DNA of 64,000 bases from DAISJI01 sp964559835. Its GTDB lineage: Bacteria; Acidobacteriota; Terriglobia; Terriglobales; Acidobacteriaceae. The position numbers and the translations under genes were made by a program. This document shows, piece by piece, positions 10,139-18,232 of this stretch. Below the pieces are notes generated by a model. That model was not told where the DNA came from. It saw only the letters and a program-made list of their open reading frames with translations, and ran no database searches. The stretch is from assembly GCA_964559835.1 (NCBI GenBank), contig CAZLJE010000004.1, positions 124,001 through 188,000 of the forward strand. The letters are read 5' to 3'. Numbering within the stretch: position 1 is the stretch's first letter; the number at the start of each line of letters is the position of its first letter.

Positions 10139-10905
10139 AATTCGCAAAGCGTGTGTGTGCAGCGTTTCTGTTCCTGGTTCTTGCGGCCGGTTGCTGGGCG
10201 CAATCGAAGCCCTGCGTGGACCTTACCCTTGCCCCCAACGAGCCCCACAAAGTCCGTGCCAGCATCGCGCAAACGGCCGACCGCGTCATGACCGGCCGCC
10301 CGTCGCAGATCGTCGATTCCGCGGAACAGAACATCTGCCCGCTCACGACTGCCGAAAAAGCGCACGTGTGGCTCAAGGATTCTTATTCGCCCGTGAATGC
10401 CGTCGCGGCGGCTTTCAATGCGGCGATCTGGCAAGCTTCGCAAAACAGTAAAGAAGGTTATGGCCAGGGCTGGAATGCGTACGGCAGCCGCTTCGGCGCA
10501 GCGCTCGCCGACAGCGAATCGGGCACCTTCTTCCAGGAATTCCTGTTCCCCTCGTTATTTCACCAGGACCCACGCTACTTCCGGCTGCGCGACGGCCCGG
10601 TAATGCGGCGCGGCTTGTACGCGGTCACACGTGTTCTGGTCACGCATGGCGACAACGGCCATCATCAGTTCAACATCTCGGAATTCGCGGGTGGCTTTGC
10701 CGCTGCCGGCGTCTCCAATCTCTACTATCCCAGCGACCAGCGCGATGCTACCGACGTGATCTATCGGGCGGGTCTTGGCTTTGCGACAGACGCCGGGTGG
10801 AACCTGCTCAAGGAATTCGGCCCTGACATCTCGCACGCGTTCCGTCGCCACAAGAAGGACGCGAAGAAAGACACGGGACATTTCGACAATGTCCCGCGTC
10901 CCTGA
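10135..10905 (+). CDS. Secreted protein of unknown function, second paralogue
   Basis: A 256-residue paralogue of the previous gene with a signal peptide (FAKRVCAAFLFLVLAAGCWAQ) and the same blocks: CPLTTAEKAHVWLKDSYSP, GYGQGWNAYGSRFGAALAD, QDPRYFRLRDG, ATDAGWNLLKEFGPDI. It has a longer, lysine-rich C-terminus (RRHKKDAKKD). The start is GTG, overlapping the upstream TGA, behind GGGAGAAAG. The pair arose by tandem duplication and may form a heteromer in the periplasm or outer membrane, which is an inference. A perfect 8-bp hairpin at 10875-10895 lies within its last codons. Confidence 0.85.
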   Translation: MKFAKRVCAAFLFLVLAAGCWAQSKPCVDLTLAPNEPHKVRASIAQTADRVMTGRPSQIVDSAEQNICPLTTAEKAHVWLKDSYSPVNAVAAAFNAAIWQASQNSKEGYGQGWNAYGSRFGAALADSESGTFFQEFLFPSLFHQDPRYFRLRDGPVMRRGLYAVTRVLVTHGDNGHHQFNISEFAGGFAAAGVSNLYYPSDQRDATDVIYRAGLGFATDAGWNLLKEFGPDISHAFRRHKKDAKKDTGHFDNVPRP

Positions 10906-10923
10906 GTTATTGTTTGTGTACTA

Positions 10924-10939
10924 GCCAGGCTTGCCTGGC
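10924..10939. terminator. Palindrome at convergent junction, possible bidirectional terminator
   Basis: GCCAGGC, TT, GCCTGGC lies between the convergent ends of the secreted-protein pair and the PRC-barrel gene. A short T/G-rich run precedes it. There is no clear T-tract on either side, so the terminator call rests mainly on position. Confidence 0.4.
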
Positions 10940-10945
10940 GGCACT

Positions 10946-11677
10946 TCAAGCGACCCGTCGATTTATGCCGCAGACGGCGCACACTTGCCTTATTTGCGCC
11001 ATCTGGCTGCGCATGGAATTCTGGAACCGGCGCAACCGCTCCGAACGTTCCCAGATTCCCGATGCTGCGTCTTCTTCATCCGAAAGAGGACGCGCAGGGC
11101 GCAACGTCACGTCTTCGGCGGCCTCATTCGTCGACGGCACGGTCATGGGACCACGCTGTGCGAACTTGTCCACGATCCGCCTCGGAAAAACGTCGGCCGC
11201 GGTGATGACGGGTTGCTCATTGCCCTCGGCCGGCCCCATGTCAGGCGTGATCGCCCGTTCCGAGTCCTTCATGTGCATGACCGGATCTTCTTCCCACTCG
11301 CGCTTGTACTCATCGCGATAACGGTCTTCGCGTTCTTTCCAGAGCTTTCGGTTTTCGCCGCGATGGCGCTCCCACTCGTGTTCGCTCTCCAGTGACTGTT
11401 CATCGAAGCGCGGCAGACGCGATATCTCCGCTGCCGGCAGGTCCGTTTCGAAACTGTCCTCGTCGGTGGTGGCGCGGAACACGTGCCTGGAATCGATGAG
11501 CACCCGCCGGTCGTGGCCGAGATCGGCAACCAGGTACTGAATATCTCCGGTGTCGTGGTCGAAGATGACGTCCTTCACTGTGCCGATCTTTCCGTCGGCG
11601 GCATACAGGTCGGCCCCGCGGATGTCGTCCACATCCTCGGTAAACCGGTAATCGCGCAGCATACCGTAATGAGCCAT
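10946..11677 (-). CDS. PRC-barrel domain protein
   Basis: A 243-residue protein. Residues 10-75 form a PRC-barrel (DIRGADLYAADGKIGTVKDV ... GDIQYLVADL), a small beta-barrel found in RimM, photosynthetic reaction centre H subunit and many stress proteins. The rest is highly charged and probably disordered (LESEHEWERHRGENRKLWKE), ending with CAVCGINRRVA, two cysteines near the terminus. The start at 11677 has a good AGGGGAGA site 5 nt upstream; longer readings are not supported. A stress or membrane-adaptation role is common for such proteins, but nothing here proves it. It is divergent from the aminopeptidase gene. Confidence 0.83.
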   Translation of the reverse strand: MAHYGMLRDYRFTEDVDDIRGADLYAADGKIGTVKDVIFDHDTGDIQYLVADLGHDRRVLIDSRHVFRATTDEDSFETDLPAAEISRLPRFDEQSLESEHEWERHRGENRKLWKEREDRYRDEYKREWEEDPVMHMKDSERAITPDMGPAEGNEQPVITAADVFPRRIVDKFAQRGPMTVPSTNEAAEDVTLRPARPLSDEEDAASGIWERSERLRRFQNSMRSQMAQIRQVCAVCGINRRVA

Positions 11678-11763
11678 AGGTCTCCCCTCGGCTATTTCGA
11701 TGCACGTCGAGTGGCCGGAGTGGTGCTCGGGATACCGTGCGATTTCCGGCGTATCATTTCCAG

Positions 11764-12504
11764 ATGTCGATTGAGACGCAGCAGGATTACCTCGGCCTGA
11801 AGGAAATCGGCGCCATAGTGTCCTGTGTTCTTCAGGCCATGCGCTCGGCGGTGCGGCCGGGTGTGACCACAAGCGAGTTGGACGCCATCGCCGCGCGCGA
11901 ACTCTCCGAGGCCGGGGCGGTCAGCGCGCCGCGCCAGGTGTATCGGTTCCCGGGAGAAACCTGCATTAGTGTCAACGACGAAGTCGTGCACGGTGTACCC
12001 GGCCACCGGACCCTCGAGGATGGCGACGTGGTCAAGCTCGATGTCACCGCGCAGAAGAACGGCTATGTGGCCGACGCGTGCATCAGCGTGCCCGTCGGTA
12101 ACGTCGATCCCGCGACCACTCGCCTGATCGCCTGCGCCGAGCGCGCCTTCCGAAAAGCCGCGAAAGTCGCCAGTGCAGGCCGCCGCCTGAACGAGATCGG
12201 CGCCGCCGTCGAGCAGACGGTTCGCCGTAGCGGCTTCGAAGTGGTTCGCGAACTCTGTGGTCATGGCGTCGGCAGGACGATCCACGAGGCGCCGACGGTT
12301 TTGAATTATTACGACAGCTTTGCTCGCGAAAAACTAACCGAAGGTCTGGTGATCACCATCGAGCCGATCATTACCGCGGGACACGATTCGGTCAGCACCT
12401 CCGACGATGGCTGGACCGTCCGCACTCGCGACGGCGCGCGCAGCGCCCATTTCGAGCACACCGTGATTATTACCTCGGGCGAGCCGGTGATTTTGACTGC
12501 ATGA
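11764..12504 (+). CDS. map: Methionine aminopeptidase, type I
   Basis: A 246-residue pita-bread metalloprotease that removes the N-terminal methionine from new proteins. All five metal ligands of the family can be placed: D in VKLDVTAQKNGYVADAC (two aspartates, about 91 and 102), H in GHGVGRTIHEAP (about 166-171), E in TIEPIIT (about 199) and E in FEHTVIIT (about 230). Length fits type I. The start at 11764 (SIETQQDYLGLKEIG) matches the family beginning; an upstream GTG at 11737 is less likely. The gene ends as ATGA with the small ORF that follows. The window also carries def, which acts one step earlier on the same N-termini. Confidence 0.95.
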   Translation: MSIETQQDYLGLKEIGAIVSCVLQAMRSAVRPGVTTSELDAIAARELSEAGAVSAPRQVYRFPGETCISVNDEVVHGVPGHRTLEDGDVVKLDVTAQKNGYVADACISVPVGNVDPATTRLIACAERAFRKAAKVASAGRRLNEIGAAVEQTVRRSGFEVVRELCGHGVGRTIHEAPTVLNYYDSFAREKLTEGLVITIEPIITAGHDSVSTSDDGWTVRTRDGARSAHFEHTVIITSGEPVILTA

Positions 12505-12647
12505 CTGCAAACAGGGATATGAAACAGGACAATAAGGAGGCCGACGAAATGAGGCCCGAGTACGATCTTCGCGGCGGCGTTCGTGGCAAGTATTACGAGG
12601 AATATGAGCAGGGCACAAATGTTGTCCTGCTCGACCCAGACCTCTAA
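12501..12647 (+). CDS. Small antitoxin-like protein, possibly truncated
   Basis: A 48-residue ORF overlapping the map stop codon (ATGA). An ideal AAGGAGG at 12535-12541 sits 8 nt before an internal ATG at 12549, so the translated product may be only 32 residues beginning MRPEYDLRGGVRGKYYEEY. That block and the following NVVLLDPDL resemble small conserved proteins found beside toxins, which normally continue about 20-30 residues after the DPD motif. Here a stop follows at once, so the C-terminus seems lost. No toxin gene is adjacent. The function assignment is weak; the coding call rests on the ribosome site and recognisable block. Confidence 0.55.
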   Translation: MTANRDMKQDNKEADEMRPEYDLRGGVRGKYYEEYEQGTNVVLLDPDL

Positions 12648-12678
12648 ACCCCTAAGCCCTACGCCCTATGCCCCCTTT

Positions 12679-14418
12679 TCACCCCGCATTCGGATACGCC
12701 AGCTTCTGCCGCTCATAGATCTCCCGCACTCGCTCCAGCGTGTCGACGTCTGCCATCGATTTGTCCGGCCGCAGTCGCACGATCCTTGGAAAGCGCAATG
12801 CGTACCCGCTGGCGTGGCGCTCCGACTGCATCACTGCGTTGAAAGCGACCTCGATTACGATCTTCGGCTCCACTTCGCGCCAGAAGCCATGATCTTCCAC
12901 CGTGTGCTGGAGGAACCACTGCGTCATCTCCGCGATTTCCGCGTCCGTGAGTCCCGAATAAGCTTTGCCGACATTCACCAGTGTCTCCCCATCCGCCACT
13001 GCGAACGTGTAATCGCTCAGGACTTTTGCCCGCTTGCCGTGGCCCCACTCCACCGCGGTAACGACAACATCCAACGTTGCCAGTTCGCGCTTCAGCTTCA
13101 GCCACGACTTGCCCCTGCGTCCGGGGGCATACGTTGATTGCAAGTCCTTGATCATCAACCCTTCATTGCCGCGGGCCTGTGCCTCTTCGAACATCGCGAC
13201 CAGGCGCTCGGGCGAATCCGCGCGCAGCACCGGCGCCCGGATGACCCTCGACACGCCCGTGTTCGTTACCTCCTCCAGTGCCGGCTCGAATTGCAGTCTG
13301 CCCTGCGGGTCGCGGAGCCCCTCGTGGCGCGTGTTTTGTGCGGTCGCGAACATGACGTCCAGGATGGTATGCCGTTCGCTCAGCGGACGGTCGATCACCA
13401 GTTCGCTCCCGGCGTACAGTACGTCGAACGCGACGTAAGCGACCGGCACTTCACGCATGATCTTCTCCGTGATCATCTTGCGCCCGAGCCGCTTCTGCAA
13501 TTCCGAGAACGGCAGCGCCCGCCCATCGCGCCACGCCAGGATCTCGCCATCGAGGATCACGTCCTGGGTGAAGTCCGACAGAGGTCCCACCAGCTCCGGA
13601 AATGAGCTGGTGATGTTATCCAGTGTCCTTGAGAACAGCCGGATGTCCCGCGCCCCGCGACCCGCGACCCGCGACCCAACGTGCGCCTGCGCCCTTATCC
13701 CGTCGTACTTGTCTTCGACCGCCGCGTGTTGAAAATAGTCGGACGCCTCCGCCGCCGTTTCTACCGGACTGGCGAGCATGAATCCCAGCGGATGCCCCAA
13801 CCGCATGTGCGCCGACGCCAGCCTTCCCGCCGATGCCAGCTTGAGCGTCTCGCCGATATCTCCCAGCAGCATGTTTGCCCTTTGCACTTCGGCCTGCGGG
13901 ACTTCATATGCTTTCGCGATCGCCTCCTCGACCAGGCTCTCCTTCAATCCGATCCGCATCTCGCCGGTGACGACCTTCACCAGGTACTTCGCTTCGAGCG
14001 CCGTCGCCTTCGACAGCAGTTCCTCTACGAGTGTTCCTTTTGCCGCCGGCCCGCGCACCGTCGCAATCTCGCGTAAGCACCGCGCCACCCCGGCGACGTT
14101 GAGCTTGCTGCGCTTCGGTGCGGTGGGTAAGAGAATCTCGTATGCAGCCGAGCCGAGGTCGCCGTACTTGCGGTATGCAGCCGTGAGCGCCGAATCTGGC
14201 TTGCCGCTCAAGTCCTTCAACACCTGCCAGATCAGCGCTCCGCCAACATTGAGCGTCGTCTCCTCCCATGCCGGGAACGCCCTGCCCGACAGGAACACTG
14301 CCGATACCGCCGCCTCCTCCACCGAACGGCTGCGGAAGTATTCGGCGAGCAGCCCCGTCTTCTCGGTTTTCTTGGTGGTCGCGCCGATCGCCTCGGCGAC
14401 CGCGGCAAGTGCCTGCAT
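12679..14418 (-). CDS. lig: ATP-dependent DNA ligase
   Basis: A 579-residue ligase of the archaeal/LigB type that seals nicks with ATP. The order is an N-terminal DNA-binding domain (about 1-205), nucleotidyltransferase core with the adenylated lysine in EDKYDGIRAQ (about residue 237), further motifs such as DGEILAWRDG and EGLMIKD, then an OB-fold with the conserved KLKREL motif and the C-terminal RFPRIVRLRPDKS. Such enzymes are accessory to NAD-dependent LigA and often serve repair. No Ku or polymerase partner is adjacent. No good ribosome site precedes the ATG at 14418; a GTG a few codons upstream is possible. Confidence 0.93.
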   Translation of the reverse strand: MQALAAVAEAIGATTKKTEKTGLLAEYFRSRSVEEAAVSAVFLSGRAFPAWEETTLNVGGALIWQVLKDLSGKPDSALTAAYRKYGDLGSAAYEILLPTAPKRSKLNVAGVARCLREIATVRGPAAKGTLVEELLSKATALEAKYLVKVVTGEMRIGLKESLVEEAIAKAYEVPQAEVQRANMLLGDIGETLKLASAGRLASAHMRLGHPLGFMLASPVETAAEASDYFQHAAVEDKYDGIRAQAHVGSRVAGRGARDIRLFSRTLDNITSSFPELVGPLSDFTQDVILDGEILAWRDGRALPFSELQKRLGRKMITEKIMREVPVAYVAFDVLYAGSELVIDRPLSERHTILDVMFATAQNTRHEGLRDPQGRLQFEPALEEVTNTGVSRVIRAPVLRADSPERLVAMFEEAQARGNEGLMIKDLQSTYAPGRRGKSWLKLKRELATLDVVVTAVEWGHGKRAKVLSDYTFAVADGETLVNVGKAYSGLTDAEIAEMTQWFLQHTVEDHGFWREVEPKIVIEVAFNAVMQSERHASGYALRFPRIVRLRPDKSMADVDTLERVREIYERQKLAYPNAG

Positions 14419-14465
14419 ATTCGGAGGTTTGGATGCACCGCCCCGGGAGCTCGCCTCAATTTGGA

Positions 14466-14828
14466 CTAGAACACCGTCTGCGAGAACGAATCCAGCGCCA
14501 GGCGGACGGCGCGTGCTTCGGGATTATCCGGAAGTCCGTGTTCCGCAAGCTCCTCGCGCAGCAGGTTCACCATGTCGGCGACGGCCTGCAACCGGATGCG
14601 CTGCAATCTCGCTGCCGGGTCGCTGCGCCGCTCCGCCCAACTGTCGACATATGCCCATAGGAACAGCCGGAAATCGTCGATCTTCCGCTTGAGCCGTTGG
14701 GCATCCTCGACCGCCAGTCTCGGCGACGCCGTTCCTGCCGTGTCCATCGGAGATTGAAGTTCGTGTTGCAGCGATTGGATTTGTTTCTCAAGTTCAATCG
14801 CGCGTTGTTGCGTCTTCAAGTCAGTCAC
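14466..14828 (-). CDS. Hypothetical coiled-coil protein
   Basis: A 120-residue protein with a GTG start at 14828 behind a clear GGAGGACGTACCC. Residues 5-25 (KTQQRAIELEKQIQSLQHEL) form a heptad coiled coil and the remainder is helical (VEDAQRLKRKIDDFRLFLWAY). No catalytic motif is present. It is divergent from the DUF1385 gene with a 127-nt shared upstream region, and 47 nt upstream of the ligase on the same strand, so it could be the first gene of the ligase unit. Function unknown. Confidence 0.72.
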   Translation of the reverse strand: MTDLKTQQRAIELEKQIQSLQHELQSPMDTAGTASPRLAVEDAQRLKRKIDDFRLFLWAYVDSWAERRSDPAARLQRIRLQAVADMVNLLREELAEHGLPDNPEARAVRLALDSFSQTVF

Positions 14829-14955
14829 GGGTACGTCCTCCCGGAACCACCTCGCCGATCGCCAGAAACAGCGCAACAAATCAGGTCTACGGGTTACAAT
14901 ATACCTGTCCCCCGATAGAACCTGCAGGCAGGTCTGGATCATCCAAGGTATTAGC

Positions 14956-15942
14956 ATGCGGAACTGGCGGAAAATGTTGCGCTTTCTGGCGGCCTTGCAA
15001 TTATTGCCGGCGCTGGAGAGCGGCGAGGATACCCTCGTAGGAGGTCAAGCCGTGCTGGAGGGCGTCATGATGCGCTCGCCACACGCCTGGGGGATCTCCG
15101 TCCGCAAGTCGACTGGCGAGATGGTCACGCACTGCGAGCCGCTCGAGAAGCTCTCCGACAAGCACAAGTGGATGGCGTGGCCCGTCATCCGCGGCGTCAT
15201 GACGCTCGGCCAGGCCATGGGGCTCGGCTTCAAAGCCTTGCGCTTCTCCGCCAACGTCGCTCTCGACGAAGTCCCCGTCAACAAGGATGGAAAGAAACTC
15301 GAGATCTCCGGCTGGGTGGCCTTCGTCAATATCGCGATCTCGCTCGGATTCTTCATTTTCATGTACAAGTTCCTGCCGCTGGTCGCGGCGACCGAACTCA
15401 AGCATGTCTCGCCTGTCTTCGGCAATCAGATCCTCTTCAATCTCGTCGACGGCGTCATCCGCATCGCGCTCTTCCTGCTCTTCATCTGGGCGACATCGCT
15501 TTGGAAAGACATCCGCCGCGTTTACGAGTACCACGGCGCCGAGCACAAGACCGTCTTCGCCTTCGAAGCCAAGGATGACATGAAGCCCGCGGCCGTGCAG
15601 CGCTACGTCACCTGGCATCCGCGCTGCGGCACCAGCTTCCTGATGACCGTGATGCTGATCTCGATCGCCGTGTACACCGTGGTCCCGGTCCACACCTTCT
15701 GGACGCGCTTCGCCGTACGCGTCGCGCTGCTGCCCGTGATCGCCGGCCTTTCGTACGAGATCATCCGCTTCGCCGCCAAGCACCGCGGTTCGCTTTTCGC
15801 CATCATGACCAAGCCCGGCCTCTGGTTGCAGCGCATCACTACGCAGCCGCCCGCCGACGACCAGGTCGAGTGTGCCATCGTCGCGCTCGACGAAGCTATG
15901 AAGCTCGAAGCTGTCCGCGGCGGCGAACTCGTCATCGCTTAG
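14956..15942 (+). CDS. DUF1385 (YqhQ-type) membrane protein
   Basis: A 328-residue protein of the DUF1385/YqhQ family, widespread and mostly found near prfA and prmC-type genes. It shows the family blocks GGQAVLEGVMMRSPHAWG (about 32-50), YHGAEHKTVFAFEA (about 193-207) and WHPRCGTSFL (about 216-226). These histidine, glutamate and cysteine residues suggest a metal site. About four membrane segments lie at 115-140, 155-180, 225-250 and 255-275. The reaction is unknown; a role in metal-dependent processing at the membrane is only an inference. It precedes the four-helix-bundle gene and prfA on the same strand. Confidence 0.87.
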   Translation: MRNWRKMLRFLAALQLLPALESGEDTLVGGQAVLEGVMMRSPHAWGISVRKSTGEMVTHCEPLEKLSDKHKWMAWPVIRGVMTLGQAMGLGFKALRFSANVALDEVPVNKDGKKLEISGWVAFVNIAISLGFFIFMYKFLPLVAATELKHVSPVFGNQILFNLVDGVIRIALFLLFIWATSLWKDIRRVYEYHGAEHKTVFAFEAKDDMKPAAVQRYVTWHPRCGTSFLMTVMLISIAVYTVVPVHTFWTRFAVRVALLPVIAGLSYEIIRFAAKHRGSLFAIMTKPGLWLQRITTQPPADDQVECAIVALDEAMKLEAVRGGELVIA

Positions 15943-15950
15943 TACAACGT

Positions 15951-15980
15951 TGATGGTCGATGGCATACGGCTGATGGCGA
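15951..15980. repeat. Heptamer array C, left arm (unit GATGGTC)
   Basis: Four 7-nt units GATGGTC, GATGGCA, TACGGCT, GATGGCG directly after the DUF1385 gene. The 13-mer GATGGTCGATGGC is the exact reverse complement of GCCATCGACCATC in the right arm at 16434. The two arms enclose the four-helix-bundle gene. Confidence 0.8.
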
Positions 15981-16060
15981 ACCAGGCCATCGTGCTGTCC
16001 ATCACATACTGTCTTGCAAGGTTCCTGTAAACTCCGGCGATTCTTCTAACCGGAGGCGTT

Positions 16061-16471
16061 ATGAGCGGAATGTTTCAGGATTTGGGGGTTTGGCAGCAAT
16101 CGATGACTCTGGCGGAACTGATGTACGCGATCACGAAGCGGTTCCCCGATGACGAACTGTACGGCATGCGCTCGCAGATGCGCAGAGCGGCAGTGTCTAT
16201 TGCCAGTAATATCGCTGAAGGCAAAGGACACGCATCCGACAAGGAGTTTTTGCATTTTCTGTATCATGCGAGGGGTTCGCTGTACGAGTTGGAAACACAG
16301 CTCATGCTCGCGAAGAAGTTAAAATACATTTCAGAAGAGCAGTTTAAGGAGGCGATGGGAAGCATTACGGCGGTTGCCAGTAGCCTTACGGGGCTCGTGA
16401 ATTCGTTGGCCACCTGTTCATCGGGCACGACCAGCCATCGACCATCAGCCATCGACCATCGACAGAATTGA
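16061..16471 (+). CDS. Four-helix-bundle protein (23S rRNA intervening-sequence family)
   Basis: A 136-residue protein of the family first seen in 23S rRNA intervening sequences. Diagnostic blocks are LGVWQQSMTLAELMY, DDELYGMRSQMRRAAVSIASN, IAEGKGH and FLHFLYHARGSLYELETQL. Such proteins form four-helix bundles, often pentamers; their role is unknown and they spread as small cassettes. The start has GGAGG 7 nt upstream. The last about 12 residues (TSHRPSAIDHRQN) are encoded by the heptamer array that follows, so the array has been captured into the C-terminus. The gene sits exactly between inverted heptamer arms and overlaps the prfA start by one base, which suggests it was inserted as a unit. 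Confidence 0.9.
   Translation: MSGMFQDLGVWQQSMTLAELMYAITKRFPDDELYGMRSQMRRAAVSIASNIAEGKGHASDKEFLHFLYHARGSLYELETQLMLAKKLKYISEEQFKEAMGSITAVASSLTGLVNSLATCSSGTTSHRPSAIDHRQN
16434..16468. repeat. Heptamer array C, right arm (unit GCCATCG)
   Basis: Units GCCATCG, ACCATCA, GCCATCG, ACCATCG run up to 3 nt before the prfA start codon. They encode the tail of the four-helix-bundle protein and occupy the place of the prfA ribosome site. They are the inverted partner of the arm at 15951. Confidence 0.82.
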
Positions 16472-17550
16472 TGTTTGAACGTCTTGAACAAATCGAAGCG
16501 AAGTACCAGGAGCTCACCGAAGCTCTCGCGTCGCCGGAGATCGTCAACGACTCGGCGCGATACCAGAAGACCGCCAAGGCACACGCCGAAATCTCCGAGC
16601 TGGTTGAGAAGTTTCGCGAATACAAGGACCTCCGCAAAGGTGTGTCCGAAACGCGCGCCATCCTCGCCGACGAATCCGACGCCGAAATGAAGGCCATGGC
16701 GGAAGAGGAACTCGCGTCGCTGGAAGAGCGTCTCGCCAAGGTCGAAGAAGAGCTCAAGGTCCTGCTCCTCCCCAAGGACCCGAACGACGAGAAGAACGTC
16801 ATCCTCGAGATCCGCGCCGGTACCGGTGGCGACGAGGCCTCGCTCTTCGCCGCCGAACTCTTTCGCATGTACAACCGCTATGCCGAAACCCAGCGCTGGC
16901 GCGTCGAAGTGCTCAGCACCTCCGAATCCGGCATCGGCGGACTGAAAGAAGTCATCGCCATGGTCGAGGGCCGCGGCGCCTACTCCAAGCTCAAGTATGA
17001 GGGCGGCGTCCATCGCGTCCAGCGCGTCCCCGAGACCGAGCAGCAGGGCCGCGTCCATACCTCGGCCGTAACAGTCGCGGTAATGCCCGAAGCCGAAGAC
17101 GTCGACATCAAGATCGAAGCCAAGGACCTGCGCATCGATACGTTCTGCTCATCCGGCCCCGGCGGCCAGTCGGTCAACACGACCTACTCCGCCGTGCGCA
17201 TCACGCACATCCCGACCGGCACCGTCGTTTCCTGCCAGGACGAGAAATCGCAGATCAAGAACCGCGAGAAGGGCATGCGCGTCCTGCGCTCGCGCCTCTA
17301 CGAACTCGAGCAGCAGAAGCAGCAGGAAGCGTTGTCGAAGGAGCGCCGCGCCATGGTCGGCAGTGGCGACCGCAGCGAGAAGATCCGGACCTACAACTTC
17401 CCGCAGAACCGCGTCACCGACCACCGCATCGGCCTCACCCTGCACCAGCTCGACCAGGTCATGGACGGCAAACTCCAACCCTTCATCGAAGGCCTAACCA
17501 CCCACTTCAACGCCGAGAAGATGAAGGAGCAGGCCGCGGTCACCACCTAA
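16471..17550 (+). CDS. prfA: Peptide chain release factor 1
   Basis: A 359-residue release factor that ends translation at UAA and UAG. The GGQ motif is in SGPGGQSVNTTYSAV (about 229-243) and hydrolyses peptidyl-tRNA after methylation by PrmC, also encoded in this window at 31221. The codon-recognition P-x-T tripeptide reads PET in RVQRVPETEQQGRVH, where E. coli has PAT. The ATG at 16471 overlaps the upstream stop by one base and has no Shine-Dalgarno, since a heptamer array fills that space; coupling to the upstream gene is likely. Two decayed copies of its 3' end lie downstream at 18905 and 19921. Confidence 0.97.
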   Translation: MFERLEQIEAKYQELTEALASPEIVNDSARYQKTAKAHAEISELVEKFREYKDLRKGVSETRAILADESDAEMKAMAEEELASLEERLAKVEEELKVLLLPKDPNDEKNVILEIRAGTGGDEASLFAAELFRMYNRYAETQRWRVEVLSTSESGIGGLKEVIAMVEGRGAYSKLKYEGGVHRVQRVPETEQQGRVHTSAVTVAVMPEAEDVDIKIEAKDLRIDTFCSSGPGGQSVNTTYSAVRITHIPTGTVVSCQDEKSQIKNREKGMRVLRSRLYELEQQKQQEALSKERRAMVGSGDRSEKIRTYNFPQNRVTDHRIGLTLHQLDQVMDGKLQPFIEGLTTHFNAEKMKEQAAVTT

Positions 17551-17559
17551 CGCGGGTGG

Positions 17560-17588
17560 CCCACCCTAGCCGGGGTTGCTAGGGTGGG
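17560..17588. terminator. Bidirectional terminator, CCCACCCTAGC hairpin family, copy 1
   Basis: An 11-bp perfect stem, CCCACCCTAGC (17560-17570) and GCTAGGGTGGG (17578-17588), has a 7-nt loop. It lies between the convergent ends of prfA and the membrane-protein gene. A nearly identical element is at 48587-48615 and a diverged one at 53506-53544, both also at convergent junctions. Confidence 0.75.
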
Positions 17589-17599
17589 TGCCATCCCAA

Positions 17600-18232
17600 T
17601 CACGCCGCAGACTCAATCGCCTTCCCGATCCGCTGTCCCTTTGGCTCCGCCCACCGCCTCGCCTGCGCGATGCAGATCACGTGCAACATCGTCAGCAGCG
17701 GCACGAAAAACGTGGGGATCAAGCTCAGCGGCAACACCGTCATCAGCGTCATGTTTGCCCCCGGACTCAGGATCCCGGCCGTCACGCCCAGCGTCACCGC
17801 CAGTACCAGGTCCAGGATCCCCAGCGACTGCCACACGATGAACTCGCCCCGGTGTTCGGGCTTGGCAAACCGCGCCGCGATCCACAATGCTGTCGCGCCG
17901 ACGGCCATGTCGCCCAGTCCCGCTGGTAAGGCAAAGATGCCCGGCAGCCTGCCCGCCAGATAGAGCAGCACAAACGTCAATCCGCCGATCCTCCACGTGT
18001 GCAACGCGGTCAGCACGCGCGGGCTGAGCGAAAGCAGGAACTCGCGAAACCCTTTCGACGCCAGGAACCACGCGAAGAAGATGGCCAGTGGCGTGAACGC
18101 TGCCACAGCTACGGCCAATCCCAGGCGCTGCGCATCATTCCGGAAGACGCCAAGGGCGCCGGCCGTAAGCGCGAACACGAACCAGGCGGCGATGATTCCC
18201 GCCGTCAACTTCTTGTACTGAGCGTTTGTCAT
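17600..18232 (-). CDS. Hypothetical integral membrane protein
   Basis: A 210-residue protein with six hydrophobic segments (about 8-30, 40-62, 78-98, 105-125, 138-160, 170-192). The start at 18232 is chosen for its AAGGAGAT site; it overlaps the MarR gene stop as ATGA, so the two form an operon under the MarR operator. There is no motif for a known transporter family. By context it may be the target of MarR control, for example a detergent- or solvent-response membrane protein, but this is inference. Confidence 0.8.
   Translation of the reverse strand: MTNAQYKKLTAGIIAAWFVFALTAGALGVFRNDAQRLGLAVAVAAFTPLAIFFAWFLASKGFREFLLSLSPRVLTALHTWRIGGLTFVLLYLAGRLPGIFALPAGLGDMAVGATALWIAARFAKPEHRGEFIVWQSLGILDLVLAVTLGVTAGILSPGANMTLMTVLPLSLIPTFFVPLLTMLHVICIAQARRWAEPKGQRIGKAIESAA

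Noticed and set aside
10875..10895. Terminator of the secreted-protein pair
   Set aside because: The perfect 8-bp hairpin is inside the coding end and has no T-run, so it is mentioned only in the gene entry.
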